Shown here: piece by piece, positions 1 to 5,060 of the stretch
How the letters are laid out: each line of letters starts with the position of its first letter
Numbering within the stretch: position 1 is the stretch's first letter
Source of the DNA: Chloroflexota bacterium
GTDB taxonomy: Bacteria; Chloroflexota; UBA6077
Reading direction: 5' to 3'
NCBI GenBank assembly: GCA_021806765.1
Contig: JAJZQR010000357.1
Span: forward strand, 1 to 5,060
Length of the DNA: 5,060 bases
Made by a program: the position numbers and the translations under genes
Notes under the pieces: model-generated
What the model was told of the DNA's origin: nothing
Databases searched by the model: none
Seen by the model: only the letters and a program-made list of their open reading frames with translations

Positions 1-14
1 TTCAGCCATCAGCC
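1..14. repeat. Degenerate heptamer repeat at left edge
   Basis: The 13-mer TCAGCCATCAGCC at 2-14 recurs exactly at 2506-2518, in the gap between the aminotransferase and the permease. Both belong to a degenerate heptamer series of the form NNTCAGC. The copy is cut by the window edge, so its full extent is unknown. The rest of 15-178 shows no convincing gene, RNA or terminator. Short heptamers of this kind recall the STRR repeats described in cyanobacteria, but relatedness is not implied. Confidence 0.5.
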
Positions 15-178
15 CTCATCGTCCATCCTCGACGATTCTACACAGTCCTGCAAGGGCAGCGCCACCAAATTGTATACTGCAGCTACTGTCATGAGCCTGT
101 TTGCTCTCCGGCCGTCTGCTCATCAGTCGACACGCCCAAGGCCCACGGCACGATTACGGAATATGGTAAACTTCAAGA

Positions 179-200
179 CTGCCCGCCATGTTTCGGGCAG
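179..200 (+). other. Hairpin just upstream of the map ribosome binding site
   Basis: CTGCCCG (179-185) is perfectly complementary to CGGGCAG (194-200), giving a 7-bp GC-rich stem with an 8-nt loop. It ends 4 nt before the GGAGG of map. It has no T-run, so it is not a typical intrinsic terminator. It could be a 5' leader structure that stabilises the mRNA or affects access to the ribosome binding site. The ATG at 188 lies inside its loop, which argues against that codon as the map start. Confidence 0.4.
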
Positions 201-204
201 CTTC

Positions 205-209
205 GGAGG
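205..209 (+). promoter_or_regulatory. Ribosome binding site for map
   Basis: GGAGG at 205-209 is a strong Shine-Dalgarno core. It lies 5 nt before the in-frame GTG at 215, but 20 nt before the ATG at 230. It lies downstream of the ATG at 188 and so cannot serve that codon. It therefore favours GTG 215 as the start. Confidence 0.55.
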
Positions 210-214
210 TATTC

Positions 215-1003
215 GTGAACATTCTAAGTATGGCTGAAGACGAGGCGATCGTCTTGCGCTCGCCCAAAGAGATCGAGAAGATACGTGAGGCGGCGAAGAT
301 CGTCGTGCTCGCACTGAAAGAGCTGAAGAAGGCCGTGAAGCCAGGGGTCACCACCAGGGAACTGGACGAACTGGCCGGCAGCATCTTCCAACAGCACGGT
401 GCCATCTCCGGATCGCTGAACTACCACGGCTACCCTGGAAACATCTGCGTGTCGCTGAACGAACAGGTGGTCCATGGGATCCGCGGTCCCCGTCAACTGC
501 AGGAGGGCGACATCGTCAAACTGGACGTTGCCGCCTCCTACAAGGGCTACTTCGCCGACTCCACCATGACCTACCCGGTGGGGGAGGTTAAGCCGGAGGT
601 GGCGAGGCTCTTGAAGGTCACCGAGCAGGGCCTGTGGCGGGGGATCGAGAAGGCGAGGGCGGGGAACCGCCTCTCCGACATCTCCCACGCCATCCAGCAG
701 CACGTGGAGAGCAACGGCTTCTCCGTGGTGCGAGCCTTCGTGGGTCACGGGGTGGGCCGTAGCATGCACGAGGCCCCGCAGGTGCCCCACTTTGGGCCAC
801 CGCACCGGGGTCCTCTCCTCCGGCCGGGGATGGTGCTGGCTATCGAGCCTCAGGTCAACATGGGCACGCCCGAGATCTCCGTCCTGGACGACCATTGGAC
901 GGCGGTGACCAAGGACGGCAAATGGTCCGCCCACTTCGAGCACACCGTCGCCATCACCCCCAACGGGCCGGACGTCCTGACCCGGTGGGACCAGTGGGAA
1001 TAA
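215..1003 (+). CDS. map: Type I methionine aminopeptidase
   Basis: This cytosolic metalloenzyme removes the initiator methionine from nascent proteins whose second residue is small. From GTG 215 the protein is 262 aa, close to the roughly 250-265 aa of bacterial type I enzymes, and it is a single pita-bread (M24) domain. Numbered from this start, the five metal ligands are D104 (KLDVAA), D115 (FADSTM), H178 (GHGVGR), E211 (AIEPQ) and E242 (HFEHT). H87 (VVHGI) and H185 (MHEAP) match E. coli H79 and H178. No domain is missing and no N-terminal zinc-finger extension is present. GTG 215 is chosen because GGAGG sits 5 nt upstream; ATG 230, which begins MAEDEAIVL, gives 257 aa and is a close alternative, and ATG 188 has no Shine-Dalgarno. 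The gene stands apart from the ribosomal-protein and adk genes that often flank map, so it may be a second copy. It converges on the aminotransferase gene. Confidence 0.95.
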   Translation: MNILSMAEDEAIVLRSPKEIEKIREAAKIVVLALKELKKAVKPGVTTRELDELAGSIFQQHGAISGSLNYHGYPGNICVSLNEQVVHGIRGPRQLQEGDIVKLDVAASYKGYFADSTMTYPVGEVKPEVARLLKVTEQGLWRGIEKARAGNRLSDISHAIQQHVESNGFSVVRAFVGHGVGRSMHEAPQVPHFGPPHRGPLLRPGMVLAIEPQVNMGTPEISVLDDHWTAVTKDGKWSAHFEHTVAITPNGPDVLTRWDQWE

Positions 1004-1007
1004 AGCC

Positions 1008-1035
1008 GTAGGGGCGACCGGCCGGTCGCCCCTAC
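1008..1035. repeat. Perfect 28-bp GTAG-headed palindrome, REP-like
   Basis: The sequence starts GTAGGGGCGACC and is its own reverse complement over all 28 bases, so GTAG faces outward on both strands. It begins 4 nt after the map stop codon. The transcript would form a very stable GC stem. There is no downstream T-run, but in this convergent gap it could limit read-through from either side or protect mRNA 3' ends. The form resembles repetitive extragenic palindromes with a GTAG head. Genome copy number cannot be judged from one window. Confidence 0.7.
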
Positions 1036-1048
1036 ATCGGACCATGAC

Positions 1049-1073
1049 GTAGGGTGGGGTGTTGTGCCCCGCC
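1049..1073 (+). repeat. Second GTAG-headed hairpin, REP-like
   Basis: GTAG at 1049-1052 is followed by GGTGGGG (1053-1059), which pairs with CCCCGCC (1067-1073) through one G-T wobble and leaves a 7-nt loop. It lies 13 nt after the first palindrome and shares its GTAGGG head, but the stem sequence differs. A run of eight C follows at 1079-1086. Confidence 0.5.
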
Positions 1074-1094
1074 GCCTTCCCCCCCCGCCGCATC

Positions 1095-1116
1095 GCCGGC
1101 AGGAGCCGGCTCCTAC
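1095..1116 (-). repeat. Third GTAG-headed palindrome, overlapping the aminotransferase stop
   Basis: On the minus strand this reads GTAGGAGCCGGC, then TCCT, then GCCGGC. The two GCCGGC blocks can pair around a 4-nt loop, and 1101-1114 (AGGAGCCGGCTCCT) is also a perfect 14-bp palindrome. The layout of a GTAG head plus GCCGGC arms closely resembles REP units known from Pseudomonas. The TAG of the head (1115-1113) is the stop codon of the aminotransferase. Its orientation is opposite to that of the hairpin at 1049, as in paired REP (BIME-like) units. Confidence 0.55.
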
Positions 1117-2474
1117 AGCAGACCGCTATCCGCCAAATCCTCCAGGGCTTGATCGAAGATCTCTGCCCCCCTGCCGACCTCACTCGCAGTGTGGGCGGCG
1201 GAAAGCATCCCTCCTGCCCCCTGCAGGTCCGCCCCATGGACCAGCATACAGCGTCGCAGGGCCTCCGCTTTGGGGCCGGACCGGGCCGACTTGAGGGCTG
1301 CGGGGTCGTTGGAGCAGAGGGTGCGGTCGCAGTTCCCCAGGTGGGGACACTCCCCCAGGTAGATGTGGAACATGGAGAGATCGCCATAGACACAGCCGGA
1401 GACCCCGCGGCGGGCGAAAACATCGTTCATTTTCTTGCGCAGCGCGGACCCCAGCCTCGCCGCGCTATCCTGCGGTTCCCCCGTCGCCACGATCTTCAGG
1501 GCCGCCACCCCCGCCGCTGCCGAGATGGGATTGGCGTTGAAGGTCCCGGGGTGGGCGATCTTCCGGTAGCGGTTCCACTGGGCGTTCCCGGGCTTGAAGG
1601 TCAGGTGCTCCATGATATCGGCTCGTCCCACTACCGCCCCTCCGGGGAGTCCCCCGGCCAGGATCTTGGCCAGGGTGGTGAGATCCGGCGTTACCCCAAA
1701 GTACTGCTGCGCCCCGCCCGGGGAGTAACGAAAGCCGCTGATCACCTCGTCGAAGATCAGCACCGCCCCTTGCCGGCGGGTCAACTCCCGCAGCCACTGG
1801 AGGAAGCCCGATCGCAGCGGGACCGTGCCCCAGGAAGCCCCGGTGGGCTCCAGGATCACCCCCGCCACGTCGGGATCGCTCTCCAGGGTGCGCTCGATCC
1901 CCTCCTCGTCCCTTGGATCCAGCACCACCACCGTCTGCAGCACCGAAGGAGGAATGCCGGCCGGAGGGGCATCGAAGGGGGGCGCCTGGCCGATCTGGGC
2001 GTAGTCGTGCCAGCCGTGGAAGTGGCCGGCGAACTTGACGATCTTCTCCTTCCCCGTGAAGACCCTGGCCAGCCGCATGGCCATCAGGGTGGCCTCGGTG
2101 CCGGAGGAGGTGAACTTCACCCTCTCGGCGGAGGGCACCAGCTTCTGCACCAGCTTCCCCCACTCCAGCTCCAGCTCGGTGCAGGCGCCGGGATGGGTGG
2201 CCCTGGTCGCCTGGCTCGCCACCGCCTCCACCACCGCCGGGTGGCTGTGGCCCAGCAGCAAAGCCCCATGCCCCATCACGAAGTCGATGTACTCGTTCCC
2301 ATCCACATCCCACTTGCGGGCCCCCTCGGCCCGCTGGATGTACAGGGGGAAAGGGGTCATGAAACGGCTGTCGTGCGTGATACCACTGGGGAAGACCTCC
2401 AGGGCCTCGGCATACAGCTGCGCGGAACCGGGTCGACCGTCCACATAAGGATCGACAGTGATCGGATCGCTCAC
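1113..2474 (-). CDS. Class-III PLP aminotransferase, GSAM-like
   Basis: This 453-aa fold-type I PLP enzyme belongs to the aminotransferase class-III family and is closest to glutamate-1-semialdehyde 2,1-aminomutase. Visible landmarks are WDVDGNEYIDF (55-65), SSGTEA (123-128, cofactor phosphate binding), HFHGWHD (151-157), FDEVISGFR (241-249, with D242 for the pyridine nitrogen), TLAKILAGGLPGGA with K270 as the Schiff-base lysine, and HPGTF (308-312) with T311 for phosphate. These positions nearly match cyanobacterial GSAM (K273). The last ~90 residues diverge. The PS-FEA-F segment of GSAM reads LQGAGGML here, and alanine (A420) replaces the substrate-recognition glutamate. A C-x5-C-x4-C cluster (C376, C382, C387) follows strand IYLGE. 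It is therefore more likely a transaminase or aminomutase of unknown substrate than HemL. The GTG start has AGGAGG 7 nt upstream. It lies 131 bp downstream of the TRAP permease on the same strand, suggesting linked uptake and transamination. Family is certain; substrate is unknown. Confidence 0.9.
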   Translation of the reverse strand: MSDPITVDPYVDGRPGSAQLYAEALEVFPSGITHDSRFMTPFPLYIQRAEGARKWDVDGNEYIDFVMGHGALLLGHSHPAVVEAVASQATRATHPGACTELELEWGKLVQKLVPSAERVKFTSSGTEATLMAMRLARVFTGKEKIVKFAGHFHGWHDYAQIGQAPPFDAPPAGIPPSVLQTVVVLDPRDEEGIERTLESDPDVAGVILEPTGASWGTVPLRSGFLQWLRELTRRQGAVLIFDEVISGFRYSPGGAQQYFGVTPDLTTLAKILAGGLPGGAVVGRADIMEHLTFKPGNAQWNRYRKIAHPGTFNANPISAAAGVAALKIVATGEPQDSAARLGSALRKKMNDVFARRGVSGCVYGDLSMFHIYLGECPHLGNCDRTLCSNDPAALKSARSGPKAEALRRCMLVHGADLQGAGGMLSAAHTASEVGRGAEIFDQALEDLADSGLL

Positions 2475-2481
2475 GGTGGTG

Positions 2482-2487
2482 CCTCCT
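2482..2487 (-). promoter_or_regulatory. Shine-Dalgarno that fixes the aminotransferase GTG start
   Basis: AGGAGG on the minus strand lies 7 nt before GTG 2474, an optimal spacing. An ATG at 2490 overlaps the Shine-Dalgarno itself and opens a different frame, so it is not the start. Confidence 0.85.
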
Positions 2488-2493
2488 CATATT

Positions 2494-2595
2494 AGCTGTC
2501 AGCAGTCAGCCATCAGCCGTCGGCTTTGGGGGTAGGACACAAAGGTCAGGGGCCGGGGATCGATCCCCAGCCCCCAACACTGATCGCTGATAGCT
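2494..2595. repeat. Inverted heptamer-repeat element between permease and aminotransferase
   Basis: The left side is a run of degenerate heptamers at 2497-2524: TGTCAGC, AGTCAGC, CATCAGC, CGTCGGC. The right side carries the inverted form, GCTGATA and GCTGGTG (2586-2599). AGCTGTCAGC (2494-2503) and GCTGATAGCT (2586-2595) are inverted copies with 9 of 10 matches. Inside them TTGGGGG (2526-2532) pairs with CCCCCAA (2571-2577), and a central palindrome follows. The nested symmetry over about 100 bp is MITE-like or attenuator-like, and no coding capacity is evident. Confidence 0.5.
2549..2574. terminator. GC-rich hairpin downstream of the permease gene
   Basis: GGGGATCGATCCCC (2555-2568) is a perfect palindrome. 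It extends outward to GGGG (2549-2552) and CCCC (2571-2574) with a single mismatch, C2554 against A2569. It lies 32-57 nt past the permease stop codon. No T-run follows on either strand, so factor-independent termination is doubtful. A partial terminator or an mRNA 3' stabiliser that lowers expression of the downstream aminotransferase is possible. Confidence 0.35.
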
Positions 2596-2605
2596 GGTGG
2601 CTTCC

Positions 2606-4771
2606 TCAGGCTGTGGCGCCAGGCGGAAGGGTGCTGCTACGCACTACCGGTTTCGCCTTCCCGCTCTTGATCAGGTAGCCCTGGTGGAACCATACCGCGG
2701 CGAGGACCACGAACCCCATGAGGTCCGTCTCCCAGCCCGGCACGATCAACAACAAAGAGGCCGCGAGGAGAGGGATCCGCTGCCACCAGGGCACGAAGGT
2801 CCTCATGAAGCCGAAGAGGCCGACGCCCAGGGCGATCACCCCCAGCATTGCGGTGAAAGAGGCCTCCAGCCCGCTCAGGAAGTCATATTTCAGCAGTGTG
2901 ATCTGCGGGGCATAACAGAAGACGTAGGGTATCAGGTACGCAGGAGCCGCCAGCCGGAAGGCTTGAACCCCTGTCTTGGTGGGGGGCGCGCCGGCCAAAC
3001 CGGCGCCAGCCATGGCGGCCAGGGCCACCGGCGGGGTGAGGTCGGCGATGATCCCGAAGTAGAAGACGAAGAGATGAGCCGACAGGATCGGTATTCCCGC
3101 ATGCACCAGGGCCGGTGCGGCGATGGTGGAGGTCACCAGGTAGTTGGCCGTGGTGGGGAGGCCCATGCCCAGGATCAGGGAGGCGATCATGGTGAAGAAG
3201 AGGGTCAGGAACAGGTCGCCACCAGACAGCATCAGGATCCCGTTTGCTATCTTGAGTCCGGCACCGGTCAGGGTAGCCGAGCCCATGATGAAGCCGATGC
3301 TGAGACAGGCGATGCTCACCCCCAGGGCATCCCGCGCGCCGTAGACGAGGGCCTCACCATACTTGATCACCTGAGGCCGTGTGCTGGACAGCGAGGCGCT
3401 AATCGCGATATTCGCGGCCATGCCAGCTACGATGAGATAGGGAGAGGCATACTGGTCTATCAGCAGATAGCCGACCACACCTATCCCGATGATATCTCGG
3501 AGGATCAGGGTAGCGGACTTCGAGGACGAGCCGCCTCGGCCTCGATTCTCTGCCAGAAGGCTACTGAAGACGACGCTGCCGAAGATGCCGGTAACCGCCG
3601 CATAGGGGGGCGTGCGACCGTTCATCAGCATGAACACGACCACCACGATGGGTAGCAGCAGGACGCCCTTCTCCTTCAGGATCTTCCTGGGGCTGGGCAG
3701 CATCCGCCTCGGGATCCCCTCCAGACCGGTGCGCTTCGCCTCCAGGTGGACACCTGTCAGTACGCCGGTGTAGTAGAGAATGGCGGGAAGGGCCGCGGCA
3801 ATGATGACCTGGGAGTAAGGGATGCCCAGGATCTCCGCCATGATGAAGGCTCCGGCGCCCATGACCGGAGGCATCAGCTGGCCGCCGGTGGAGGCAGCGG
3901 CCTCCACCGCACCAGCGAAGTAGGGTCTGTACCCGATGGACTTCATCAGTGGGATGGTGAAGGATCCGGTGCCCACCACGTTGGCCACCGAGGAGCCGTT
4001 GATGGTACCCATAAGAGCGGAGGAGAACACCGCCACCTTGGCCGGGCCGCCCGAGAAGCTACCCAGCATCGCCACGGCCAGATCGATGAAGAACTGGCCG
4101 GTGCCGGTGCGCAGGAGGAAAGCCCCGAACAGGATGAACATGAAGACGTAGGTGGTGGCCACGCCGGCAGCCACCCCGAAGATCCCCTCGGTGGTCAGGT
4201 ACATGTGGCTGACCACCCGTGTGAATGGGTAACCGCGGTGGCCCAGGAAGCCCGGGATGTAGGCGCCGAAGAGGGCGTACAGGATGAAGATGGCGCAGAT
4301 GACGGTGAGCACGGGACCGACGGCCCGCCGGCACAACTCCAGCACCAGCAGGACGGCGATGCTCCCCATGATCAGGTCGGTCTGGCTAGGGTTACCCATG
4401 TTCTCGACGATGTTGTCGAAGTTGACGATGATGTACAGGCCCACCATCGCCGACAGCGCCATCAGGATCAGATCGTACCAGGGGGGGATCCGGCGCAGAT
4501 CCAACTGACCCTTGAAGCGGGCCGGGTAGAAGGCGTAACCCAGGACGAAGACGAAGACGAAGAAGGCCGCCCGCTGGATCGGCGCGTCGAAGAAACCGAA
4601 GAATGTGGTGTACAGGTGGAACAGCGACATGGCAGCGGCGAACAGCACGAGGAAGATGCCGAAGGGTCCGGAGTACTTCCGCAAGCGGGAAGCAACGTCC
4701 AGCTTGGCCGTGATACGTTCCGCCTCCTCCTCGGAGACGCTTTCGACCAGGCGCGGTGGCGTCTGGGACAT
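2606..4771 (-). CDS. TRAP transporter fused permease, TAXI-type
   Basis: This inner-membrane protein joins the small (DctQ-like) and large (DctM-like) subunits of a tripartite ATP-independent periplasmic transporter in one chain. Such transporters import organic or amino acids using an ion gradient and a periplasmic binding protein. Its 721 aa fit the fused family. After a charged cytoplasmic N-terminus (1-33), hydrophobic segments occur at about 36-58, 66-82, 99-117, 133-149 and 150-171, covering the Q-like part. The M-like part starts near 195. The family hallmark is at 237-265, from GSFSGGPAKVAVFSSALMG to INGSSVANV, followed by TGGQLMPPVMGAGAF (295-309). A second, pseudo-symmetric motif set lies at GMGLPTTANYL (535-545) and ADLTPPVALAA (576-586). 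Segments near 640-656, 665-678 and 684-698 form the C-terminus. ATG 4771 has GGAGGG 6 nt upstream. No break or missing domain is seen. Fused permeases usually work with TAXI-family binding proteins; no such gene is in the window. Substrate is unknown. Confidence 0.95.
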   Translation of the reverse strand: MSQTPPRLVESVSEEEAERITAKLDVASRLRKYSGPFGIFLVLFAAAMSLFHLYTTFFGFFDAPIQRAAFFVFVFVLGYAFYPARFKGQLDLRRIPPWYDLILMALSAMVGLYIIVNFDNIVENMGNPSQTDLIMGSIAVLLVLELCRRAVGPVLTVICAIFILYALFGAYIPGFLGHRGYPFTRVVSHMYLTTEGIFGVAAGVATTYVFMFILFGAFLLRTGTGQFFIDLAVAMLGSFSGGPAKVAVFSSALMGTINGSSVANVVGTGSFTIPLMKSIGYRPYFAGAVEAAASTGGQLMPPVMGAGAFIMAEILGIPYSQVIIAAALPAILYYTGVLTGVHLEAKRTGLEGIPRRMLPSPRKILKEKGVLLLPIVVVVFMLMNGRTPPYAAVTGIFGSVVFSSLLAENRGRGGSSSKSATLILRDIIGIGVVGYLLIDQYASPYLIVAGMAANIAISASLSSTRPQVIKYGEALVYGARDALGVSIACLSIGFIMGSATLTGAGLKIANGILMLSGGDLFLTLFFTMIASLILGMGLPTTANYLVTSTIAAPALVHAGIPILSAHLFVFYFGIIADLTPPVALAAMAGAGLAGAPPTKTGVQAFRLAAPAYLIPYVFCYAPQITLLKYDFLSGLEASFTAMLGVIALGVGLFGFMRTFVPWWQRIPLLAASLLLIVPGWETDLMGFVVLAAVWFHQGYLIKSGKAKPVVRSSTLPPGATA

Positions 4772-4777
4772 TCTCTG

Positions 4778-4783
4778 CCCTCC
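4778..4783 (-). promoter_or_regulatory. Ribosome binding site of the permease
   Basis: GGAGGG on the minus strand lies 6 nt before ATG 4771 and supports that codon as the start. Confidence 0.7.
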
Positions 4784-4837
4784 AAGTGTGAAATGGAGCT
4801 AGCCGAACTCGCAGCGGAGACCCATAACGAGATGACA

Positions 4838-4851
4838 ACTAACGACTAACG
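4838..4851. repeat. Tandem heptamer ACTAACG x2 in the permease leader
   Basis: Two exact copies of ACTAACG abut here, with a related ATAACGA just before them (4824-4830). The repeats fall in the inferred 5' leader of the permease mRNA (about 4932 down to 4772). Heptameric periodicity also marks the gap at 2497-2524, though the unit differs. The remaining leader has only weak GC hairpins, such as GGGG 4883-4886 with CCCC 4895-4898, and no riboswitch class I can recognise. Confidence 0.4.
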
Positions 4852-4930
4852 ATGCTGGGCAAGGGGCAGCGGCCAACGAGTTGGGGCCAGGCGACCCCGG
4901 GAACCGTGGATGCACAACCTCCCTGCGGAA

Positions 4931-5010
4931 GCGTCGCGATTATACCATCTACTGTGAGGATTACAAGGTACTGATAATCACAGGCTAATCCAGGATCCTC
5001 TTCGCGACGC
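4931..5010. repeat. Perfect 9-bp inverted repeat flanking the promoter
   Basis: GCGTCGCGA (4931-4939) and TCGCGACGC (5002-5010) are exact inverted copies, 71 bp apart start to start. On the minus strand the near arm spans the last base of the -10 box through the expected transcription start, and the far arm lies around -70 to -78. This arrangement would suit two operator half-sites joined by looping. It could also be a chance GC-rich pair. Confidence 0.4.
4939..4966 (-). promoter_or_regulatory. Sigma70-like promoter for the permease gene
   Basis: Read on the minus strand, the -10 box is a perfect TATAAT (4944-4939) preceded by TGG, an extended -10 motif. The -35 box is TTGTAA (4966-4961), 4 of 6 to consensus, with a 16-bp spacer. 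This predicts a transcript start near 4932 and a leader of about 160 nt before ATG 4771. The AT-rich box stands out in otherwise GC-rich DNA. The promoter probably drives the permease and perhaps the aminotransferase. From 5011 to 5060 I see no supported gene. Confidence 0.6.
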
Positions 5011-5060
5011 ATTGCGGTACCCTCAACGCAGCAGCACGGCGATCCTGGGACGGCTGGCGA

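Noticed and set aside
73..78. TATACT as a -10 box for map
   Set aside because: It matches 5 of 6, but no acceptable -35 lies 16-18 bp upstream, and it would give a leader of about 130 nt. Too weak to annotate.
1..237. Open frame running from the left edge to TGA 235-237, with a possible ATG at 91
   Set aside because: It has no Shine-Dalgarno, no recognisable motif and an atypical composition, and it starts in a repeat. An open run of 78 codons is plausible by chance at this GC content.
224..1423. Long open frame on the minus strand across map and the convergent gap
   Set aside because: It is antisense to a clear methionine aminopeptidase, rich in Pro, Arg and Gly with no domain, as expected for a shadow frame in high-GC DNA.
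2489..2494. TAATAT on the minus strand as a -10 box for the aminotransferase
   Set aside because: It directly abuts the Shine-Dalgarno, so the transcript would start within or after it, and no -35 fits.
1059..2495. 478-codon open frame on the plus strand opposite the aminotransferase
   Set aside because: It is the mirror of a well-supported gene. Its product is low-complexity (Gly, Pro, Arg, His, Gln) with no recognisable fold or ribosome binding site.
2597..4849. Two long plus-strand open frames opposite the permease
   Set aside because: Both are rich in His, Asp, Glu, Gln and Gly, the usual antisense image of hydrophobic codons in a membrane-protein gene.
4772..4930. Riboswitch or leader peptide in the permease leader
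   Set aside because: Only weak GC hairpins are present, and the short GTG frame near 4918 has a Shine-Dalgarno just 2 nt away and a product without features.
5023..5060. Possible C-terminal end of a minus-strand gene (…PRIAVLLR then TGA)
   Set aside because: Only about 12 codons are visible before the edge. They look protein-like, but this cannot be told from chance.

Overview
The window is high-GC bacterial DNA, probably a free-living or environmental species. A TAXI-type fused TRAP permease, a class-III aminotransferase of the glutamate-1-semialdehyde aminomutase (GSAM) type, GTG starts and GTAG-headed intergenic palindromes together recall Chloroflexota and similar environmental genomes. 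No rRNA or lineage marker is present, so this placement is a weak inference.

Layout from left to right. Positions 1-214 appear non-coding: the left edge carries a heptamer-type repeat, and a hairpin lies just before the ribosome binding site. Positions 215-1003 (+) encode a complete type I methionine aminopeptidase (map) with every catalytic residue present. Positions 1004-1112 separate two convergent genes and are packed with three GTAG-headed palindromes resembling REP elements; the last one supplies the stop codon of the next gene. Positions 1113-2474 (-) encode a PLP-dependent class-III aminotransferase close to GSAM but with a divergent C-terminus. Positions 2475-2605 hold a strong Shine-Dalgarno sequence and a roughly 100-bp inverted arrangement of degenerate heptamers around a GC-rich hairpin. 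Positions 2606-4771 (-) encode a complete fused 4TM/12TM-type TRAP permease. Positions 4772-5060 hold its leader and a good sigma70-like promoter lying between the arms of a perfect 9-bp inverted repeat.

The permease and the aminotransferase point the same way, 131 bp apart, permease first. A simple reading is uptake of an organic acid or amino acid followed by transamination. The substrate cannot be read from the sequence, and no substrate-binding protein gene is in the window. The map gene is convergent with this pair and belongs to another transcription unit. I found no tRNA, rRNA, CRISPR array, transposase or clearly new multi-gene system. The most unusual material is the intergenic repeat architecture and the divergent C-terminus of the aminotransferase.
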